Below, one piece after another: positions 47,701 through 58,800 of a DNA stretch of 64,000 nt. The stretch lies in the NCBI GenBank assembly GCA_964017195.1, contig OZ024894.1, forward strand, positions 31,033,888 to 31,097,887. The letters run 5' to 3'. The position numbers and the translations under genes are program-made. The notes under the pieces are model-generated. The model was not told the origin of the DNA. It was given only the letters and a program-made list of their open reading frames with translations, and ran no database searches. This DNA is from Siderastrea radians (lineage: Eukaryota; Cnidaria; Anthozoa; Scleractinia; Rhizangiidae). The first letter of the stretch is position 1; every line of letters begins with the position of its first letter.

Positions 47701-48053
47701 GGTCAAATGAGCTAGCAGTGTCGACGGAATCCGTGGATTCTAGTGGTCAGCTATCTATCGCACTGACAAAGTTGGATGAACTAACATTCTTTACTCGACA
47801 CCTCCAAGGATTGTTTTCAGCTCATGGCCTCGAGAAAGAAGCAGGAATTCTGGAAGATGTGGGTGATATCAATGGTGATGACGAAGATGATGGTGACGGT
47901 GATAATGATGAGGATGACGATGATGATGACATAGCTAACGAACTAGAGGAGGCAGATGTTCTGGCAGATCTTCGTTCGGTGCTTAATGTTGAATATGGCA
48001 GTGACGATGAATCTGATTCAGGAAATTCTGATTCAGACGCAGAAAACGACTGA
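35748..48053 (+). CDS. KDZ-superfamily (Kyakuja-Dileera-Zisupton) transposase, 15 exons, one frameshift
   Basis: Cut-and-paste DNA transposase of the KDZ superfamily. Exons: 35748-36257, 37804-37907, 38903-39123, 39629-39760, 41838-42008, 42297-42436, 43454-43565, 43722-43805, 44106-44286, 44368-44463, 45637-45720, 46247-46307, 46554-46619, 46817-46992, 47359-48053. All junctions are GT-AG and phases match everywhere except exon 2/3. Order: basic Ser-rich N-terminus; zinc cluster (CVFPACEKEAVGRCLDC...CEAHLSSVH); CxC region (KCCDHEPEAVTLIRNGFWP, IECPACPK); DDE-type core with Asp in NIYISVDALFG, Asp in YDIACMLDTH and Glu in GLSDGEVMERLWSYLR; helical C-terminus with an acidic Asp/Glu tail. The summed length is 2833 nt, one more than 944 codons. 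The surplus base lies in exon 2 and brings a TAA (37903-37905). About 943 residues is usual for the family. Terminal repeats were not found, so live transposon versus domesticated or decaying copy is open. Confidence 0.9.
36894..37004. mobile_element. Hairpin repeat in KDZ intron 1
   Basis: ACAATTATCCTGCGAAATCG at the left is mirrored imperfectly by ...GCAGGATAATTGT at the right, with GGCCGTAGGCC near the centre. It is the core of a dispersed hairpin MITE. A poly-G run at 36782-36795 lies just upstream. Confidence 0.65.
39322..39370. repeat. (TTA)n microsatellite in KDZ intron 3
   Basis: An ATT/TTA trinucleotide tract with one interruption (AAA at about 39355). Confidence 0.9.
40133..41734. 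mobile_element. 1.59 kb hAT-like non-autonomous element in KDZ intron 4, with internal satellite
   Basis: The element is 40139-41728. Exact 17-bp inverted ends CAGGGCTCGAGACTAAC and GTTAGTCTCGAGCCCTG are flanked by GTCTTT on both sides (40133-40138, 41729-41734). CAGGG-type ends and subterminal ACTAGCCAAAA repeats fit hAT, although a 6-bp duplication is shorter than the usual 8. The interior (about 40485-41510) is a degenerate tandem repeat of roughly 60 bp built on TACGGAGAAACGTTGAG and GACTAATA. It has no transposase. The 147-codon minus frame at 41058-41501 translates the satellite. Confidence 0.8.
43021..43308. mobile_element. Palindromic MITE in KDZ intron 6
   Basis: TTTTAGATTGTTTACAGTC is mirrored by GACTGTAAACAGTCTAAAA. 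An inner block GGTGCCATCTTTGTTTAT is mirrored by ATAAACAAAGATGGCACC. The arms are about 95 bp with a G-rich centre. The 107-codon minus frame here is a shadow. Confidence 0.8.
44627..44674 (+). pseudogene. Duplicated fragment of KDZ exon 8 inside intron 10
   Basis: TAAGCAGGGAAAGCTGTTGG...CAATCCCTGCAT matches exon 8 at 43727-43774 with about three or four mismatches over 48 bp. It lies exactly 900 bases downstream and is followed by an (AAT)n tract. It lacks splice sites of its own and is not translated in the reconstructed gene. Confidence 0.85.
44689..44746. repeat. (AAT)n microsatellite in KDZ intron 10
   Basis: A near-perfect AAT tract with a few single-base changes near its 3' end, adjoining the duplicated exon 8 fragment. 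Confidence 0.9.
45378..45543. mobile_element. 166-bp inverted-repeat element in KDZ intron 10
   Basis: A 29-bp perfect inverted repeat begins TGACGCTACACCGTATTG at 45378 and ends with its complement at 45543. The centre contains GGTCACGTGACGTGTGACC-like symmetry. Probably a short MITE. Confidence 0.65.
45866..46132. mobile_element. MITE in KDZ intron 11
   Basis: The inverted ends are imperfect: GTCTAAACTAGGAGACATTG at the left and, from the other side, GGCTAAACCAGGAACCATTG. The 69-codon minus and 106-codon plus frames over it have no domain. Confidence 0.55.
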
Positions 48054-49779
48054 ATGAAGAGAAATAACGTACAGTCCATGATTAGGTTGATAAATTCTAA
48101 CAAAAGTAGGATAGATTTTCATATTATTTCCTGAGCTCTATGAGTGCGACGTTCGTTTTTACTTCACAGTTGCCATAGCAGCTGTGAACTACTGGGGCTG
48201 TCCTGGCGTAAATAGTCGTGTGGTGGTAATGTTCACTTTTTAGCAGCAAGCCCACAAAACCAAACAAAGTAGAATCCTTCGAAGTGTGATAGGCAAGTTT
48301 TGAGGGGCTCTTAAGCAGGTTTTGCGCAGTCTCTGTGGATGAAGAATTAATCGGAGTTCTTGGTTTCTGTAGTTCGTGTCAGTTTAGTTTCGTAGTTTCC
48401 ACAGTTGAATGTATTCGTGGTTGACATTGATCTGACGATTTACTCGTTATTCTGAAATTCTCAAATGATGTTTGTTCTTTGATTATCACCAGAAAGATTC
48501 TCTAAATCCTTGTCATTTTGCTGCAAAAATGTTTTGTCTTTTCTCTCGCTTAGCCTATTAGAACGATCTTATTCCTGAGGTTTTCGTGACACGAAAACCT
48601 ATTTAAATTTGATTTTCATAATACAATTAGTCGAATGTTCAGATAAATGTTGGCGTGATTTCTGACACGAAAGTAAATTGAATTGTTTGTCAATCTCAAG
48701 TTTTTAAATAAGCTCAAACAACTTATCTACATGCAAAAACTAGCTTAATGTCTGTTTCTCTTTAATTATGTAAGTATTCTTTTACATTCATTGTATTATT
48801 ATGAAAAAAAAAAAAGGATTTCCCAGTCTTACGATAGCATATTTCTTTTCAAATGCTGGACTACTTTTTCTTAACCCGTCAATCGTGGTCTCCCCGTTAT
48901 TCTTTAATTTTGAGCTGCCTGTTACCTATTTAATGGTGACGCTCTCTATCAAGCAGCCAAATCCTGCTCCTGATAAACAACTGATATACACTGAACAACA
49001 AAGACAGCAGAGGCAAAATAGTAGTAACATCTAAAAAACAACTGCGGACTATCAGAACGGATCCGCTCGTTTTGAATGCACTGCCGTAATATCCTGTCCT
49101 TATTGTTTATCTTATATATTGGGCTGCCAAAGTGTATTGGCATTTTTTGACGTCTTTATATTTTACGATTGCGAAGTACGGTATACAATTTGAGGGTTTC
49201 AAATAGACACTAGTTTCCCATTTCTTGTGGGCAGTAATTCTACCCCGGGGAAACACTTCACGGTATCGAGAATGACGTGGGATGTGAGAGACTACATTAG
49301 AGAGAGTGGAGAGGTGTAGTTCCCTTTAGACCCAGTTTTATATGCCAATTAGAACAAACGACCGCTTATAAAGTGTAATAAATTTGGCATTTGCAAAATA
49401 TTGTATTGCTTTCTAGTCAAAGGAATTGAAATCGTCCATCAAAGGGATATAACCTACTTGAACCCCACCAAACACAAGAAATGTGCATTTTTAGGTGTTA
49501 CATCAAACTGCTACTCGTTTCGTCTGAGCATCAAGTTGTATGGTAAAATGGGGCAGTTTGTTGGTGTCGAGAGCACACGTTGACCTAAAAAATAAGATTG
49601 AAAAGACAATTAACAATACCCAAACCGTAACACAGAAGCTAATCAACAGTGGCTGAACAATGGTTTCCGCAACACTAAGAAACGCCCTAAACCGGGTCGC
49701 TACCTGAGGTCATGATTTATCCAACCGTCTTGCTGTGCAGCGGGGTTATGCCTCCCCTTTTTCAATCCCCGAACCAATG
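48054..49779. other. Unassigned DNA downstream of the KDZ gene
   Basis: No mirrored partner to the KDZ 5' flank was visible, so the transposon edge is undefined. Short frames at 48801 and 49401 have no support. Confidence 0.3.
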
Positions 49780-52700
49780 CAAATAGGCCTTATTTGCCAC
49801 AGAATACAGTGATACCCATAAAGGGTCGACCCATCTTCCCAGCTAAACGGGCTATTTTTACCCGTTTCTAGCAAATCGGCCCTATTTTCAACAATGTCTG
49901 GACATTCCCATAAAGGGCCGATGCATCTTTCCAGCTAATCGGGCTATTTCCACCCATTTGCGGCAAATCGGCCTTGTTTTTCACAATGTCTATGGATACT
50001 CAGAAAGGGTCGATCCATCTCCAAACCTCAACGGGCTATGTCGACCCATTTCTAGCAAATCGGCCTTATTTTCAACAATGTCTAGAGATTCCCATAAAGG
50101 GCCGATGCATATTTCCAGCTAATCGGGCTATTCCCACCCATTTCCGGCAAATTGGCCTTGTTTTCTACAAGGTCTAGTGATTAATCTTAAACGGACGATG
50201 CATGTTCCCAGCTAAAGGGGCTACTTCCACCCATTTCTGGCAAATCGGCCCTATTGTCGACAATGTCTAGGGATACCCATAAAGGGTCGATCCATCTTCC
50301 CAGCTAAACGGGCTATTTTTAACCATTTCTAGCAAATAGGTCTTATTTTCAGCAAAGTCTAGTGATACTCATAAAGGGTCTATCCATCTCCCAAGCTAAA
50401 CGAGCTTCTTCGACCCTTTTCTAGCAAATCGGCCTTGTTTTCTGCAATGTCTAGTGATACTCATAAAGGATCGATCCATCTTCCCAGCTAAACGGGCTAT
50501 TTTGACCCATTTCTAGCAAATGGGCCTTGTTCTCCACAATGTCTAGTTATACTCATAAAGGGTCGATGCATCTTCCCAGCTGAACGGGCTATTTTGACCC
50601 ATTTCTGGCAAATCGGCCTTGTTTTTCACAATGTCTACAGATATTCATAAAGCGTCGATCCGTCTTTCCAACTAAACGGGCTACTCGCATATCAACCTCA
50701 TTTTTCATGAAGTCTGGTGATACCCATGAAGGGCTGATCAATCTTCCCACATAAACGGGCTTCTTCAACCCATTTCTGGCAAATTGGCCTTGTTTTCTAC
50801 AATGTCTAGTGATACTCAAAAAGGATCGATGCATCTTCCTAGCTAAACCGGCTATTTTGACTTATCTCTCGCATATCGGCCTTATTTTCCACCTTCCCAG
50901 ATAAACGGGCTATTTTGACACATTTCTGGCAAATCGGCCTTGTTTTTCACAATGTCTACAGATATTCATAAAGCGTCCATCCATCCTTCCAACTAAACGG
51001 GCTATTTTGACCCATTTCTGGCAAATCGGCCTTGTTTTTTGCAATGTCTACAGATATTCATAAAGCGTCGATCCATCTTTCCAACTAAAGGGGTATTTTG
51101 ACACATTTCTGGCAAATCGGCCTTGTTTTTCACAATGTCCACAGATATTCATAAAGCGTCGATCCGTCTTTCCAACTAAACGGGCTTTTTCGACCCAAAT
51201 TCTCGCATATCAACCTCATTTTCCACCACGTCTGGTGATACCCATGAAGGGCTGATCAATCTTCCCACATAAACGGGCTTCTCCGACCCATTTCTGGCAA
51301 ATTGGCCTTGTTTTCCACAATGTCTAGTGATACTCAAAAAGGGTCGATGCATCTTCCTAGCTAAACTGGCTATTTTGACTTATCTCTCGCATATCGGCCT
51401 TATTTTCCACCTTCCCAGATAAACGGGCTATTTTGACACATTTCTGGCAAATCGGCCTTTTTTTTCACAATGTCCACAGATATTCATAAAGCGTCCATCC
51501 ATCCTTCCAACTAAACGGGCTATTTTGACCCATTTCTGGCAAATCGGCCTTGTTTTTTGCAATGTCTACAGATATTCATAAGCGTCGATCCATCTTTCCA
51601 ACTAAAGGGGTATTTTGACACATTTCTGGCAAATCGGCCTTGTTTTTCACAATGTCCACAGATATTCATAAAGCGTCGATCCGTCTTTCCAACTAAACGG
51701 GCTATTTCCACCCAAATTCTCTCATATCAACCTCATTTTCCACTACGTCTGGTGATACCCATGAAGGGCTGATCAATCTTCCCACATAAACGGGCTTCTT
51801 CGACCCATTTCTGGCAAATTGGCCTTGTTTTCCACAATGTCTAGTGATACTCAAAAAGGGTCGATGCATCTTCCTAGCTAAACCGGCTATTTTGACTTAT
51901 CTCTCGCATATCGGCCTTATTTTCCACCTTCCCAGATAAACGGGCTATTTTGACACATTTCTGTTAAATCGGCCTTGTTTTTCACAATGTCTACAGATAT
52001 TCATAAAGCGTTGATCCATCTTTCCAACTAAACTGGCTATTTCGACCCAAATTCTAGCATATCAGCCTCATTTGCCACTAAGTCTGGTGATACCCATGAA
52101 GGGCTGATCAATCTTCCCACATGAACGGGCTTCTTCGACCCATTTCTGGCAAATTGGCCTTGTTTTTCACAATGTCTAGTGATACTCATAAAGGGTCGAT
52201 GCATCTTCCCAGCTAAACGGGCTATTTTGACCCATCTCGCGCGTATTGGCCTTATTTGCCATCTTCCCAGATAAACGGGCTATTTTGACCCATTTCTGGC
52301 AAATAGGCCCTGTTTTTCAGAATCTTTATGGATACTCAGAAAGGGTCAATCCATCTCCCCAGCTAAACAGGCTATTTCGACCCACTTCCGGCAATTCGGC
52401 AAATCTCCCAAGCTAAACGGGCTTCTTCGACCCATTTCTAGCAAAATGGCCTTATTTTCCACCATATCTAGGGATACTCATAAAGGGCCAATGCATCTTC
52501 CCAGCTAAACGGGCTTTTTCGACCCAGTTCTGGGAAATCGGCCTTACTTTTCACAAAGACTAGTGATGCCCATGAAGGGCCTATCCATCTTCCCAGTTAA
52601 ACCGGCTATTTTGTCCCATTTCTAGCAAGTCGGCGTACAAAGTCTACAGATACTCATAAAGCACCGATGAATCTCCCCAGTTACGTGCACTATTTTGACC

Positions 52701-52826
52701 CATTTCTGACAAATTGGCCTTAATTATTTTCCACAAAGTCTGGCGATACCCATGAAAGGCCGATCCATCTTCCCAGTTAAACGGGCTATTTCGACCCATT
52801 CCTGGCAGCCTCAATGTCTGGTGATA
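49780..52826. repeat. 92-bp satellite, ~33 units, with ~518-bp higher-order period
   Basis: The unit contains CATAAAGGGTCGATCCATC, TTCCCAGCTAAACGGGCTA, GACCCATTTCTGGCAAATC and GGCCTTGTTTTCACAATG. Unit spacing is 92 bp (CATAAAGGG at 49817 and 49909). From 50881 a larger block that starts CTTATTTTCCACCTTCCCAG recurs at 51399 and 51916 (518 and 517 bp). Frames across it on both strands are repeat translations. Confidence 0.93.
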
Positions 52827-53203
52827 AATCGACGTTGTTTTCCACAAATCTAGCGAGAGAAAGCGTTGATGTATCTGCCCAGTTAAAATCCGAAATGTTT
52901 CTCAACTTTCTTCTGAGGTACTTCATTAATCGAAGAACATGGCTTGCAGTTACCTTGAGGATGGATGCCATGTTACATGCACTAATAGCACTGACCTGGA
53001 CTGGAGGGGAATGGAACACGCGGAGGCCATGAATAACTCTCGTGGAAGCAGACGATGTCAACCAAGATAAAGGAAGCTACTATTATTGGGAAAACGTGGG
53101 AAGACTGCTTCAGGACAATGTTCCCTGGAGAAACCTTGTGCAGGCTTCAGTTGCCACACATGCATCACGAGGATACCTGATCAGTGACAATAACCGCTTT
53201 TAG
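52814..53203 (+). pseudogene. Unrecognised open frame broken by one TGA
   Basis: From the ATG at 52814 the frame runs 72 codons to TGA at 53030-53032. It stays open in the same frame (ITLVEADDVNQDKGSYYYWE...) to TAG at 53201-53203. It begins inside the decaying edge of the 92-bp satellite. The second part has an ordinary protein-like composition. I do not recognise the product, and no splice pair removes the TGA. It could be a degraded gene piece or chance. Confidence 0.3.
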
Positions 53204-53226
53204 TTCACAATCAATGTGCATTTCTT

Positions 53227-53460
53227 TTTTGAGGAAGGCTCCTCTTAGTGAGAAACGCTTCTCCGTCCTAAATGTCGACTGGACTTTTGTTTAAGTCGGG
53301 AAGGTTCCTCGTAGTCAGAAAGGCTCCTCCTTCGTAAATGTCCACTGGATTTCTTTAAGTCAGAAAGGCTCCTTCCTGGAAAACGTTGGCTGAATTTCTT
53401 CTAAGTTAGAAAGGCCCCTCCCTCAAAAGCATCGGCTTTTTTTTTTTCTTAGTGAGAAAG
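53227..53460. repeat. ~60-bp tandem repeat bordering telomeric tract
   Basis: Four degenerate units carry GAAAGGCTCCT...AAATGTCGACTGGA. An inverted partial unit (GGAGCCTTTCTGAGTTAC, then CAACGTTTAGGAGGGAGG) follows the telomeric block at about 53594-53645. Confidence 0.75.
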
Positions 53461-53470
53461 AAAGGCTCAA

Positions 53471-53597
53471 CCCTAACCCTAACCCTAACCCTAACCCTAA
53501 CCTTGACCCTAACCCTAGGCCTAGCCCAAACCCTAACCCTAACCCTAACCCTAGGCCTAGACCAAACCCTAACCCTTATCCTAACCCTGGGAAGGAG
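53471..53597. repeat. Interstitial telomeric repeats (CCCTAA)n
   Basis: Runs of CCCTAA alternate with variant blocks CCCTAGGCCTAG(C/A)CCAAA. TTAGGG is the standard metazoan telomere repeat. Unique sequence continues on both sides, so this is interstitial. The 71-codon Thr-Leu frame over it is a shadow. Confidence 0.92.
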
Positions 53598-53649
53598 CCT
53601 TTCTGAGTTACATAAATGCAGTCAACGTTTAGGAGGGAGGGGGCCTTCC

Positions 53650-54359
53650 CGACTGTCGAAACTATGACACAACCATTGCAAGGAGAGGGTTCAAGTTTAG
53701 GATAGTCTTCGGCCAGTGAGGTGTATGTCGTGTCATCAGGCAATCAGGGGTTTTTGTGCATGCAGAAAAGAGTGTTTTGTGGCTTGGGACGTTTCATGCT
53801 CCTAGAAGTAGAAATTGGACTGATTAGTATGGTGTTGGTCATTTCGCCCCCATTCTAAGAGTTTCATTTTTGGGGGGCTATCTATAGTTCTGGTCTAATA
53901 ATCGGCAAAATTGTCAAGGGACATAAATGGTACAGCTATAGGATGGCTGAGGTGAACGATAGTAAATACAAAGTTTGTATGACAGGAAATTCGGCCCGAA
54001 TGGATGGTGGCCGCTTGAATGGTCTGTGCCGCCAGTGGTCGCATGACGCATATCCTTGAAACGTCATATGTCCACTCCAGAAACTCCGAGAAGGCTTCGC
54101 ACTAACGTTTAGCGCTTAGAATTGTGGGATCACTTGGATAACTACACGAGTTTGGTCCATGATTTCCAAGGCAACCTTAAAGCAATGGTATCTCTGGAAA
54201 ATTACCAAAACGATGGCAAAAATCTTTGCGTTGAAAGCCACTGCGAAATCTGAAACTTCTTGAGTCGAGAATGAAAACATATTTTTGTCAAGGGAAACTT
54301 GACGATGATCCCGTTTTGTCAAGACGGCAGCAAGAACGCTTGTGTTCATTCATCTTTTT
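53650..54359. other. Unassigned DNA
   Basis: No feature recognised; the 77-codon minus frame at 54116-54349 has no domain. Confidence 0.3.
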
Positions 54360-54650
54360 TAGTTTCACCGCAATTGATCTGAAAATTTGCAACAATATAG
54401 AATTCGCCAGTCCCTAAAACGTATGTTTTTTGTTTTTCGGATTTTATCATTTTTGGTGGGAAAAGGATGTCACAAAGTTAGCACCAAGTTTTGTTTTTAA
54501 CTTATTATGGGATATCTTATGACGGTTTCTGAAAGGACCTGAAAGCGGGTAACATTTTGGAAATATCTCCATCCGCTCAAAATATATGAGGTTTTAAAAG
54601 TTCAATTTTTTGCCATTTTGTTACTAAAAATAGCACAAAAGGGCAGGAAA
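54360..54650. repeat. Diverged copy of the 10.6-11.0 kb MITE interior
   Basis: It shares in order GCAACAATATAGAATTC, GGATGTCACAAAGTT, TTATTATGGGATATCTTATG, GGTTTCTGAA and TTTTGTTACTAAAAATA with 10690-10980. The inverted termini of the first copy are not preserved. Confidence 0.6.
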
Positions 54651-54699
54651 ATTCATATTTGAAAATGTTATATCTTTTGAGTGGATAGACATACCGTAT

Positions 54700-55850
54700 G
54701 TACTCGATTAAACGCCGCAGTGTTTATTAAATTTTTAACGTTTCCAATGTGACGTTTATTCAAGGGTGGCGTTCATTTCAGTCATTTTTCTAAAATCGCT
54801 GACAACAATTACGGTAAATAATTTGTAAATATTATGTAAATCTGAAACAGGTTAAAAGTTTCAACCACATATCAGTTGTCCATGGCTGGGGATAGCCAAG
54901 ATGAAAATGAATGATAGCTTGAAAAAAAATGGGCCGAAACTGTTTGAGTTCTTTCCCCGTGTTTGTGATTAATCTACAGAAAGTGGCTATCACGTTTGCC
55001 CTTATCCTTGTCACAGAGCCCCTTCAATACAGAGCCGTTATAGACGGGTTCAGCCAATTTTTTTTTTCTGGTAAGAGTTCCAGTGGTAAAGTAAGAACAA
55101 TTCACACTCTTTACTTTATGTGAGTGATTATCAGCCCGCCGTCTCTTAGCCTCTCAAAGAAAAAAAATCGACCGAGAATGAGGAGCATCTCTCAATAAAT
55201 GAAAACAGGTAATACGACGAATTAAAGGTAATTGGAAAGTGGAATGGATGAATGTGGTACATTTTTTATTCGAAAACGACACAATAGGACGCAATATCAA
55301 AAGCCCCTTACATGGGGCACTGCATGCCAGGACAGAAATTGACTTGGTATTACGAAACAATGTATGATCACAAAGTAGCTGTAGCTTTTGTTTTGATTCA
55401 CAACTCATACATCATAACGATGAATTATAATTTATTACCTAACGATTCTACATTGATTACCTACTGATTGGGCCTTCCAAAATACAAGAATTTTCAACAT
55501 TGTTTGAGTTACAATGGAGAAAAATGAAAAGCTGTGATCTGTCCGATAGGTTCTTGCAAATAAAAGTGCAAAAGCTTATAAGGTTCACCGCAAATGCAGC
55601 GTCAACACGACTTAGTTTCAGACGTGGAATTTAAATCCCAGCTGGTCAAGTATGTACCTTTACGTGCTACACGGCAGTGGCACGACTTGGTTTGAATTAA
55701 ATTTGACGTTTGAAACCTAGTCATGCTAAAGTCGATTTAGTTCGGCATGGCAGTAGCCGGGCGTTTAAAGCAGGCCTATGCTACAAACTACTATGACTAA
55801 ACTGTGACAATTGTGCAAGTAGCCGGGAAAAATCATCGATCAGTTCTACT
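54700..55850. other. Unassigned DNA, dispersed-repeat-like start
   Basis: TACTCGATTAAACGCCGC at 54711-54728 and its continuation look like a common dispersed repeat, but termini were not found. An ATTTATTACC (minus-strand AATAAA) near 55430 could serve the HMG-box gene 3' end. Confidence 0.3.
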
Positions 55851-55852
55851 TC

Positions 55853-58800
55853 TTACAGAAGAACAAGTTGGCTAATTGGCCATTCATAAAAACCCCCAAC
55901 AGATACAGGTTCGTCGTCGTCAAACCGCCCAGGATGTAAGGGCATCAATCCCTGCCTCAGGATGTGTGTGACCAGAACCACGACGTTTCCTGGCAATACG
56001 GCACGACCGTGAATCTCCGACCGTGGGCGTAGCAGACAACGGGCATATAGGTCACCGTTGCTGTTAGGCATGGTCATTCCAAGCTGAGTATCTGTAAAGA
56101 AAAAGAACAGTTTTGAAATAGCGCAATATAACCCTTCGATAACACAAAATGTAGGTGACAATAGCAAAGTATACAAGAAGATCATACAGTTATAAGTGCA
56201 ATTATTTTAAAGGGATTTAAAAGCAAGACTAGCTACTGTCTTAACCCTTTCCTCCCAAGAGTGCTTCAAATCGAAATTCAAGACGAATCCCAAATTTCAT
56301 TTTCTAAAATACTTGAATATAAATAGTACAATATAAATACAATATAAATAGTATAAACAGTACCATGTGAAAGTACTACTGACGAAGTTTTATTTAAATG
56401 GTCACGCAATGTATTTCATACACAGACTCAGAAGTTAGAATCACTGTAATGTCTCCGGTCCATAACTGACCCTGGGAGTGAAAGGGTTAACTGAATCTCC
56501 CATGGCGACTTTTTCCATTCCAACAGTATTAACCTGCATAACAAGTTCCGATAACGTTTTTTTGGAACCTTTGCAAAGATCAAATACACCTTCCTACATG
56601 ACAATCAAATAAAACAAGGGATATTTCACACTGTGGGGCTGCTAGCTTGTGACACATGTCTTCAGCAGGAGTAACACAATACTTGCACTTTCTATTACAA
56701 ATACATTAGTGCCATTCATATGCCAAAACAACCAACCAGTGAAACCAGATAAAATACAGCTTGCCAAATTAATTTAAATAATGTGCATGTATTTCTTTGG
56801 ACTGCTCCACAGCAAAGAAACGCTGCTATACTCTGTATGAGAATGTGCACATGCTCACTGTGCATATAAAAATAGATGTGTGCAATGGAATTCTAAGGCG
56901 GAAGGCATTGGTGCAACAGTTGAAGGCCAATGTGACAGTGGTCAGTTCAAAGAAACAGAGATGTTAGATGAGTTTATTCTGTCATATCAACTCATGTTCC
57001 AAAAGTCATTATTCAGTTGCAAACTAACCTTTCGATATAATAACACCAGGTGTAACTGGGATGGCTGAGGAGTAGATGGATGCGGATGTGGATGGGATGG
57101 ATGTGGATGAAATGGATGTGGATAGGGTGGATAAGGATGGGATGGGTGTGGATGAGATGGATGTTGATGTGGCAGATGTGGATGAGATGGATGTGGATGT
57201 GGCAGCCGTGGATGAGATAGATGTGGATGTGGCAGCCGTGGATGAGATAGATGTGGATGGGATGGATGTGGACGTGGAAGGGATGGATGTGGACGTGGAA
57301 GGGATGGATGTGGATGACATGGATGCGGATGGGGTAGTTGTGAATGGGATGGATGTGGATGAGATGGATGTGGATGAGGTAGATGTGGATGGGATGGATG
57401 CAGATGAGATGGATGTGGACAGGATGGATGTGGATGTAGGTGTGAAAATGGATGTGGATGGAGTGGTGATGGACGTGGAAGGGGTTGAAATTGAAACACC
57501 CAATTTCCAAACATTGCGCGACTCCCACAGTTTCCTTCTCTGAGAGCTTCCATAAAACGATGGTTTTCTTGGCGCTACACCAATCTCCTCGGCCAAGGCA
57601 ACAGGGAGGTCCTCCATCACTATCCCTAGCTCTCCTATTTTTACGTAGGGCATCTTTTTGCCTTTCTGTTGAACTAGGTCGCCTGTAAGAAAAAATAAAT
57701 AAAACAACCTTGATTTACCTCGTAGTAAAATTAATTTTATTTTCACTCATTTACAGTACACTTAATTGAAGGAAATCATGAGAACTGGAATGACTTCGGG
57801 CATGCTCACTGTGATGAACATAATAAACATGCAAGAAATAAGCCTGCTGGGAAAGAAAACTAGCTTGATGAATATACCAAAAGCTGAAACATAATTCATT
57901 TTTGTTGTTCGTGTTTTTGTCTTTGTGGTCCTATCTTGCACCTGATTTGTTGTGTAACAGTAATCTAAATAAATATAATATATATTGACATACTGTATTT
58001 GGAGTTGAACAGTTCCTGCAAACATTTCACAGACACATCGGCTTTCTCCTCATGGGATACTTCAAACAAAAAAGGAAAGGAAATAACAATGACAATGATA
58101 CGAACACAGTATCTTTTTAAAAGAAAAGACCACCAATACAAGGATTTAAATGTGCAAATTCTCACCACACAGACCTCTAATGTGCAAGCTAGTTCCAGCT
58201 CGATATATACTGCTATTATTTTCTCAGCGGGGGAACTCCAAGTTTCAAGTGACTGGGATGATCGAATGGGGGCAAAAATCAAAACCCCAAAAAAATCCCT
58301 AGGGCTTCCAACAAAACCCCCAAAAAATCCTTGGAACAAAAATTAACCCACACAAAATCCCATGCTCAATTTCCAAGCCTTAAAAATTTCCAGAAGGGAT
58401 TAAATGATCTAACACGAAAAAAACCCCACATTAAACTGAATGTTTGTGTTCGTTAATTTATAAATGTTCATCAAACCAGTTGATTTCATCTTTTCCTCAT
58501 CTGGTAGTCATTCTAACAACACTAGGGACACCCAAGAACATCTTCTGTTTCAACAATAACATGAATGACAACTCTAAACAAGACCACCCAGGCAAGAACA
58601 AGATTTGTTGTACTTAATTCGCAGACCTATGCGGCCGGGATATGCGGTAACTAACAAAAATCTTCAGATTGTTTTGAATACCCCCAAAATCCCTACTTAA
58701 AGCAAGCGAACCCCCCCCCCCCAAAAATATACTTGCCAAATTTTCCTACCCCCCCCCAAAAAAAAAACCTGGAATCAAAAATTTTCAAACCCAAAAAAAA

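Noticed and set aside
49780..52826. CRISPR or coding repeat protein
   Set aside because: The 92-bp units vary throughout, the frames are interrupted, and no unique spacers exist.
53030..53032. Selenocysteine TGA
   Set aside because: No insertion-element hairpin recognised and no selenoprotein family resemblance; an ordinary stop in a degraded frame is simpler.
53471..53597. Chromosome end
   Set aside because: Non-telomeric sequence continues for kilobases on both sides.
57076..57543. 155-residue Asp/Val/Met repeat protein on the plus strand
   Set aside because: Open only because of the hexamer rhythm. The minus-strand Ser/Thr frame is the one joined by phase-matched splice sites.
56987..57553. 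His/Pro-rich minus-strand frames
   Set aside because: Alternative readings of the same hexamer repeat, not connected to flanking exons.
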